A stretch of 64,000 bases of DNA from Actinomadura opuntiae. GTDB lineage: Bacteria; Actinomycetota; Actinomycetes; Streptosporangiales; Streptosporangiaceae. The translations under genes and the position numbers were made by a program. Shown one piece after another: positions 59,447 to 64,000 of the stretch. The notes below the pieces were generated by a model. That model saw only the letters and a list, made by a program, of their open reading frames with translations, was not told where the DNA came from and did not search any database. Location of the stretch: NCBI RefSeq assembly GCF_030283205.1, contig NZ_JASNWF010000016.1, positions 1-64,000 of the forward strand, read 5' to 3'. Within the stretch, counting starts at the first letter, position 1; each line of letters opens with the position of its first letter.

Positions 59447-60967
59447 GTGGCGGAGGTCGAGGCGGTCGCGGCGGCGGCGGACGGCGCCCCCGCAGGCCGG
59501 GCGCCGCGCGGGAGGCGGCGCCTGTGGGCGCTCACCGCGCTGGTCGCCGCGAGCGCCGTGCTGAACTCGGCGTTCGCGCTGCTGCGCCTGCGCGCCTTCC
59601 GCGCCAGCACCTACGACCTGGTGATCTTCGATCAGGCGGTCCGGTCCTACAGCCGCTTCGGCGCCCCGGTGGCGATCGTCAAGGGCGTCCACAACGGGTT
59701 CGGGCCCGGCTTCTCGATCCTCGGCGACCACTTCTCGCCGATCCTGGCGGTGCTGGCGCCGCTGTACTGGATCCACGACGGCCCGGGGACGCTGCTGGTC
59801 GTGCAGGGCGTGCTGTTCGCGCTGGCGATCGTGCCGATCTGGCGGTTCACCGAACGCCGGCTCGGCGCGGGCGCCGGATACTGCGCCGCCGCGGCCTACG
59901 CGCTGTCCTGGCCGGTCGCCGAGGCGCTCGCGTTCGACTTCCACGAGGTCGCGTTCGTCCCGCTGCTGTCGGCGGTGATGATCGAGCGGTACGACGCCGG
60001 GCGGCGCGGCCGGGCGGCGCTCGCCGCGCTCCTCCTGCTGCTGGTCAAGGAGGACATGGGGCTGCTGCTGGCGGGGTTCGGGCTGTTCCTGCTGACCCGC
60101 CGCGGCGAGCGGCGCGCGGGCCTGGCCTACCTGGCGGTCGGCGCGGTCGCGACCGGCGTGTGCTCCAAGGTCGCCATCGCCGTCTTCGGCGGCGACAACG
60201 ACTACTACTGGGCCTACACCTCGCTGGGCCCCGACCTCCCGCACGCCGCCGTGCACGCGCTGACGCACCCGTGGGACGCGGTCGCGGAGATCGGCACGCC
60301 GCCCGCCAAGCTCGCCATGATGGGGCTCCTCGTCCTGCCACTGCTGCTGCTCCCGCTGGCCTCGCCGCTGACGCTGGTCGTCCTGCCGCTGCTGGCCGAG
60401 CGGATGCTCGCCGACCGGTTCGCCAACTGGTGGGCGCCCCACTACCACTACAACGCGTTCATCGTCGCGGCGCTGGTCATGGCCGCCGTGGACGGCGCGG
60501 CCCGGCTGCGCCGCAGCGACCGGCTGCGCGCCCGCCTGCCCCTGCGCGGACGGCTCCGGGAGGGGCTGAGCCCGCCCTGGGCGCCCGCGGCCGGCCTGCT
60601 GGCGGCGGCGATCATCGCGGTGCCGTTCTTCGCGTTCGGCGCGCTCGGCGACCCCGCGCTGTACCTGCGCAACGAAAGGGCGTCGGCCGCCGCGGCGGCG
60701 GTGGCGAAGGTCCCCGACGGGGCGCTGGTGGAGGCCGCCAACGGCGTCGGCCCGGGGCTGACGGCCCGTACGCGCGTCCTGCTGTGGGACTGGCAGCCGC
60801 GCGACGCGCCCTGGGTCGTCGCGGACGTTCAGCGGCAGACGTTCCCCTTCCCGTCGGTGGCCGAGCAGCAGCGGCGCGTCGCCGAGCTGACGGCGTCCGG
60901 CTACCGGGAGGTGTTCCGCCGGGACGGCTACGTCGTGCTGCACCGGGACGGCCCGGACCCCTGGTGA
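59447..60967 (+). CDS. DUF2079 polytopic membrane protein
   Basis: 506 residues with about ten membrane helices. RLRAFRASTYDLVIFDQAVRSYSRFGAPVAIVKGVHNGFGPGFSILGDHFSPILAVLAPLYWI is the DUF2079 hallmark, and the Asp/His-rich first loop is like that of GT-C glycosyltransferases, with which DUF2079 is often compared. Probably an envelope glycosyl- or lipid-sugar transferase; this is inference. GTG at 59447 stands 7 nt after TAGCGT with no ribosome site, hence a leaderless candidate; GTG at 59387 is an alternative. Confidence 0.85.
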   Translation: MAEVEAVAAAADGAPAGRAPRGRRRLWALTALVAASAVLNSAFALLRLRAFRASTYDLVIFDQAVRSYSRFGAPVAIVKGVHNGFGPGFSILGDHFSPILAVLAPLYWIHDGPGTLLVVQGVLFALAIVPIWRFTERRLGAGAGYCAAAAYALSWPVAEALAFDFHEVAFVPLLSAVMIERYDAGRRGRAALAALLLLLVKEDMGLLLAGFGLFLLTRRGERRAGLAYLAVGAVATGVCSKVAIAVFGGDNDYYWAYTSLGPDLPHAAVHALTHPWDAVAEIGTPPAKLAMMGLLVLPLLLLPLASPLTLVVLPLLAERMLADRFANWWAPHYHYNAFIVAALVMAAVDGAARLRRSDRLRARLPLRGRLREGLSPPWAPAAGLLAAAIIAVPFFAFGALGDPALYLRNERASAAAAAVAKVPDGALVEAANGVGPGLTARTRVLLWDWQPRDAPWVVADVQRQTFPFPSVAEQQRRVAELTASGYREVFRRDGYVVLHRDGPDPW

Positions 60968-61333
60968 GCGAGCCCGCGCGCACGCGCCGGTAAAGGCGGC
61001 GATCGTTTGGACAGAGTGTCCAATGACCTTTGTGATCGCGGCCCGTCAGAATGCCGGTGGAGATGGCCCGCAGGGTAAAAGAACCTACCCTTTTGGCGTA
61101 CCTTGCCGGATACTTGAAGAAAGTCGCGACGGCCGTGGCCGGCGCGGGAGCACCTGCGCGAACACTCACGTGACCGCCGCCGGAGCGGCGTTGGGGCGAG
61201 TACATGAGTGGAGAGAGGCTGTCAGGCGCCGTCGCCGGCCGGCCGGCCGGGCGCGCGGCGCAATTCGTCACCGGCGCGGCAATGCCGCGGGCAGGAAAAC
61301 ACCCGTTCCGCATTGGCGGTGATCGGGTGGGCA
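60968..61333 (+). promoter_or_regulatory. Intergenic region with two palindromes before the TS-fold gene
   Basis: 366 bp. TTGGACA-GAG-TGTCCAA (61007-61023) is a perfect 7-3-7 palindrome; AGGGTA...TACCCT (61074-61093) is a second, looser one. Both lie well upstream of the gene at 61334 and just after the DUF2079 stop. A frame at 61023-61322 has no ribosome site and reads as Arg-rich junk; I do not call it. Confidence 0.55.
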
Positions 61334-61990
61334 ATGGCGCGGAGAGATGACGTGCAGGCGCGAGGGGACAACGACGTCCGGCGCTGGGAGACGTGCGGGA
61401 GGGCGTGGATCGGCGTCCTGCGGCACGTGTGGGCGGCCGGAGTGGCCGGGATGGAGGACGCGGGGCCCATCATCGAGGGGCCCCCGCTGCTCTTCGAGAT
61501 CAGCTCGCTGAGCTGGGAGGACCCGATCCTGCTCAAGCACGGCGACCGGGACCGGATCGCGCGCCGCGTCCAGGAGCGCGCCCGGGACGCGGTGATCGGC
61601 CGCTACGGGCCGCGGCTGCGCGACCTCGACGGCGTCGACCAGCTGCGCTGGGTCGTCGGCCTGCTGCGGGCCCGGCCGTGGACGACCAGCGCGTGGATCT
61701 CGCTGACGCTGCCGGGCGAGGACGCCGCCGCGGTGCCGTGCCTGACCGCGCTGTCGTTCCGGATCCGCGGCTACCGGCTGATCATGACCGGGATGTTCCG
61801 GTCGCAGGACGTCTTCCGCGGCTACCTGACCTACGTCCCGCTGCGCGAGGTGCAGCTCCAGGTGGCCGAGGAGCTGGGCCTGCCGGCCGGGCCGCTGCGG
61901 GTGTTCGTGGACGTCCCGCACGTGCGGGTCGCCGACGCCGAGCGGGTCGCGGCCCTGCTGGCGGCGATGCCCGAGCCGAACGCGGCCTGA
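61334..61990 (+). CDS. Thymidylate-synthase-fold protein with altered active site
   Basis: 218 residues. LDGVDQLRWVVGLLRARP...AWISLTLPGEDAAAVPCLTALSFRIRGYRLIMTGMFRSQDVFRG follows ThyA (DQL..I...PxSRR.I.SAWNP.....PPCH...QF.V....L......RS.D.FLG), including the catalytic Cys position (PCL), the RS-D phosphate/Asp motif and a C-terminal PLREVQLQVAEELGLPAGPL...VPHV matching the HxY helix. The ThyA arginine pair SRR is replaced by TTS, and the PFN motif by YLT. The normal FdUMP/folate chemistry is therefore doubtful; hydroxymethylase-like relatives exist. ATG at 61334 behind GGGTGG; the start is uncertain. Confidence 0.65.
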   Translation: MARRDDVQARGDNDVRRWETCGRAWIGVLRHVWAAGVAGMEDAGPIIEGPPLLFEISSLSWEDPILLKHGDRDRIARRVQERARDAVIGRYGPRLRDLDGVDQLRWVVGLLRARPWTTSAWISLTLPGEDAAAVPCLTALSFRIRGYRLIMTGMFRSQDVFRGYLTYVPLREVQLQVAEELGLPAGPLRVFVDVPHVRVADAERVAALLAAMPEPNAA

Positions 61991-62030
61991 CCGCACCCGG
62001 CCTGACCGCACCCGGCCTGACCGCACCCGG
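61986..62030 (+). repeat. Three exact tandem 15-mers with in-frame stop codons
   Basis: CCTGACCGCACCCGG repeated three times from the stop codon of the TS-fold gene. Because the unit is 15 nt, each copy places TGA in the same frame, so three stop codons stand five codons apart. Confidence 0.9.
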
Positions 62031-62053
62031 CCGGGGCCGCCGGCCGGGTGCGG
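62021..62053 (+). terminator. Terminator built from the third 15-mer
   Basis: CCGCACCCGGCC (62021-62032) pairs perfectly with GGCCGGGTGCGG (62042-62053) over a 9-nt loop. Confidence 0.65.
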
Positions 62054-62231
62054 AGGTAAGGGCGGGGCGGGCGCGGCGGACACCGTGGAGTTACCGGCCG
62101 GTGTTTGCCTGCCGCGAACCCCGCCGCCCACCGGGGGATAGACTCGCCTGCTGGGGGCGAGGGCACGACGAGGTGACTCGCGACTTCACCTGCACACCAG
62201 CCGAACATCCGACTTCCGAAGGACTGTTTCC

Positions 62232-63818
62232 TTGAGCAAGCCCGTCGTCCTCGTCGCAGAAGAGCTCTCCCCGGCCGGCATCGCCGTGCTGGAATCCGAC
62301 TTCGAGGTCCGCCACGCCGACGGCAGCGACAAGGCCAAGCTGCTGCCCGCCGTCGCGGACGTCGACGCCCTGATCGTCCGCAGCGCCACCAAGGTCACCT
62401 CCGAGGTGTTCCAGCACGCCAAGAGGCTGCGCGTGGTCGCGCGGGCCGGCGTCGGCCTCGACAACGTCGACGTGGAGGCCGCCACCAAGGCCGGCGTCAT
62501 GGTCGTCAACGCGCCGACCTCCAACATCGTCACCGCCGCCGAGCACGCGATCGCGCTGCTGCTGGCCACCGCGCGGAACGTTCCGCAGGGCCACGCCGCC
62601 CTCAAGCAGGGCGAGTGGAAGCGCTCCAGGTACACCGGCGTCGAGCTGCAGGGCAAGACCGTCGGCGTGCTCGGCCTCGGCCGCATCGGCGTGCTGGTCT
62701 CCCAGCGCCTCGCCGCGTTCGACATGAACGTGATCGCCTTCGACCCGTACGTGCAGGCCGCGCGCGCGGCCCAGCTCGGCGTCAAGCTCGTCACCCTCGA
62801 CGAGCTGCTCCAGCAGAGCGACTTCATCACCGTGCACCTGCCGAAGACCCCCGAGACCCTCGGCCTCATCGGCGACCGCGAGCTGCACCAGGTCAAGCCG
62901 AGCGTGCGGATCGTCAACGCCGCGCGCGGCGGGATCGTCGACGAGGAGGCGCTCGACCTCGCGCTGAAGGACGGCCGGGTCGCCGGCGCGGGCATCGACG
63001 TGTTCAGCAGCGAGCCCTGCACCGACAGCCCGCTGTTCGTCCACGACAACGTGGTCGTCACCCCGCACCTTGGCGCCAGCACGCACGAGGCGCAGGAGAA
63101 GGCCGGCACGCAGGTCGCCCGCTCGGTGAAGCTGGCGCTGTCCGGCGAGTTCGTGCCGGACGCGGTGAACGTCCAGGGCGGCGCGGTCGCCGAGGACGTC
63201 AAGCCGGGCCTGCCGCTGGCCGAGAAGCTCGGCCGCATCTTCACCTCGCTGGCCGGCGGCGTCCCCGTCCGGCTGGACGTGGTGGTGCGCGGCGAGATCG
63301 CCGAGCACGACGTCAAGGTGCTGGAGCTGGCCGCGCTCAAGGGCGTGTTCGTGGACGTGACCGAGGAGGCGGTGACGTTCGTCAACGCGCCGCTGCTGGC
63401 CCGCGACCGCGGCGTCGAGGTCACCCTCACCACCAGCGAGGACAGCCCCGACTGGCGCAACGTGGTGCAGGTGCGCGGCACGATGGGCGACGGCGGGGTG
63501 GTGTCGGTGTCCGGCACGCTGACCGGCCCGAAGCACGCCGAGCGGATCATCGAGATCAACGGCTACAACATGGAGCTGGTGCCGACCGCGCACATGGCGT
63601 TCTTCTCCTACGTCGACCGTCCGGGCATCGTCGGCGCGGTGGGCAAGCTGCTCGGCGACGCCGCGGTCAACATCGCCGGCATGCAGGTCGGCCGGGACGC
63701 CAAGGGCGGCAAGGCGCTGATCGCGCTGACCGTCGACTCGGCCATCCCGGCGCAGCTCGTGGACGCGATCACCGCCGAGGTGGGCGCCGACATGGGCCGC
63801 CGCGTCGACCTCGACTGA
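62232..63818 (+). CDS. serA: D-3-phosphoglycerate dehydrogenase (type I, with ASB and ACT domains)
   Basis: 528 residues, first step of serine synthesis. LRVVARAGVGLDNVDVEAATKAGVMVVNAP, NAD fold VGVLGLGRIGVLVSQRLAAFDMNVIAFDPY, catalytic Arg in NAARGGIVDEEAL, Glu in DVFSSEPCTDSPLF and His in VVTPHLGASTHEAQEKAG, followed by the intervening ASB domain (~320-450) and a C-terminal ACT domain (FFSYVDRPGIVGAVGKLLGDAAVNIAGMQVGR) for serine inhibition. As in mycobacteria it follows ilvC and is long. TTG start at 62232 behind GAAGGA. A repeat/terminator element begins on its stop. Confidence 0.96.
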   Translation: MSKPVVLVAEELSPAGIAVLESDFEVRHADGSDKAKLLPAVADVDALIVRSATKVTSEVFQHAKRLRVVARAGVGLDNVDVEAATKAGVMVVNAPTSNIVTAAEHAIALLLATARNVPQGHAALKQGEWKRSRYTGVELQGKTVGVLGLGRIGVLVSQRLAAFDMNVIAFDPYVQAARAAQLGVKLVTLDELLQQSDFITVHLPKTPETLGLIGDRELHQVKPSVRIVNAARGGIVDEEALDLALKDGRVAGAGIDVFSSEPCTDSPLFVHDNVVVTPHLGASTHEAQEKAGTQVARSVKLALSGEFVPDAVNVQGGAVAEDVKPGLPLAEKLGRIFTSLAGGVPVRLDVVVRGEIAEHDVKVLELAALKGVFVDVTEEAVTFVNAPLLARDRGVEVTLTTSEDSPDWRNVVQVRGTMGDGGVVSVSGTLTGPKHAERIIEINGYNMELVPTAHMAFFSYVDRPGIVGAVGKLLGDAAVNIAGMQVGRDAKGGKALIALTVDSAIPAQLVDAITAEVGADMGRRVDLD

Positions 63819-63900
63819 CCGGCGTCCGGAGCGGAGCTCCGGCGGACCGGAGGACGACGGTCAGTCGCTCTTGCCGGGGGTCTGGGGGGTCGCCCCCAGA
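63812..63900 (+). repeat. Diverged copy of the 39-kb repeat, starting on the serA stop, ending in a terminator hairpin
   Basis: Starts CGACTGACCGGCGTCC, where the TGA is the serA stop, and returns as GGACGACGGTCAGTCG; then TCTGGGGG-GTCG-CCCCCAGA (63881-63900) forms a perfect hairpin. The order of stop codon, long hairpin and G/C-rich hairpin is the same as at 39072. It is both a repeat and probable terminator of serA. Confidence 0.8.
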
Positions 63901-63927
63901 ATGAGACTGAGCGGGAGCGAACCGCCG

Positions 63928-63964
63928 CGGGCGGGTGCCCGGCCGATGGCCGGTCGCCCGCCCG
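63928..63964. terminator. Second hairpin after serA
   Basis: CGGGCGGGTGCCCGGCC pairs with GGCCGGTCGCCCGCCCG around GAT with two mismatches. Possibly the end of an oppositely oriented or next unit. Confidence 0.45.
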
Positions 63965-63985
63965 TCGCGTTCGTGAGCACCGTCA

Positions 63986-63996
63986 CGTCTCATATG
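63986..63996. promoter_or_regulatory. CGTCTCATATG box at the right edge
   Basis: Identical to the 11-mer before the ilvB leader (54189-54199). It stands 180 bp after serA, in front of whatever gene follows the window; leuB is the common neighbour in relatives. Confidence 0.55.
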
Positions 63997-64000
63997 TTGA

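Noticed and set aside
61023..61322. 99-codon frame upstream of the TS-fold gene
   Set aside because: No ribosome site, Arg-rich low-complexity translation, and its start lies in a palindrome.

Overview
The window is chromosomal DNA from a very GC-rich actinobacterium. Codons end almost always in G or C, GTG and TTG starts are common, and many genes have no Shine-Dalgarno but sit 7-10 nt behind a TAnnnT hexamer. Gene content (GlgE/TreS glucan metabolism, mycobacterial-type acyl-ACP desaturase, many Ser/Thr kinases, DUF1206, DUF4253, DUF6458) fits Streptosporangiales/Thermomonosporaceae (Actinomadura-like), but the sequence alone does not fix the genus. No rRNA, tRNA or CRISPR array was seen.

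Layout. 0-6 kb: treS (partial) and glgE facing a VanZ-like gene and glgP, the same divergent glgE/glgP arrangement as in Mycobacterium tuberculosis. 5.8-9.6 kb: an operon of ABC transporter, XRE regulator and membrane protein, divergent from a histidine kinase that has no partner response regulator. 9.6-10.5 kb: a scar with an internally deleted M55 aminopeptidase, a possible IS end and gene fragments. 10.5-18.4 kb: SWIM/SNF2 pair, enoyl-CoA hydratase, HxlR regulator with a divergent F420/NADP-type reductase, SDR, and acyl-ACP desaturase behind a palindromic operator. 18.5-25.1 kb: a four-gene Ser/Thr kinase array: a soluble kinase, a kinase with C-terminal membrane segments, a protein with two kinase domains plus DivIVA-like repeats, and a pseudokinase whose membrane tail is paralogous to that of the second gene.

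25.4-63.8 kb follows the conserved actinobacterial order known from M. tuberculosis (etfB-etfA, cysteine desulfurase, mnmA, MetE-like, ligA, gatCAB, LppZ-like lipoprotein, ilvBNC, serA). Into it are inserted lineage-specific genes: another membrane kinase, MFS/TetR, two DUF1206 paralogues, two GGDEF-EAL proteins, a truncated methyltransferase, DUF4253, a PadR regulator with three operator boxes, DUF2079 and a thymidylate-synthase-fold protein.

Regulatory structure is rich: an Ile/Leu/Val leader peptide and attenuator before ilvB; an identical 11-mer before ilvB and after serA; strong hairpin terminators after gatB, ilvC and etfA and beyond the MFS gene; operator-like palindromes before the desaturase, tetR, padR and the orphan kinase; a repeat family that begins on the stop codons of the MetE-like gene and serA; and a ~135 bp inverted repeat around a small membrane-protein gene.
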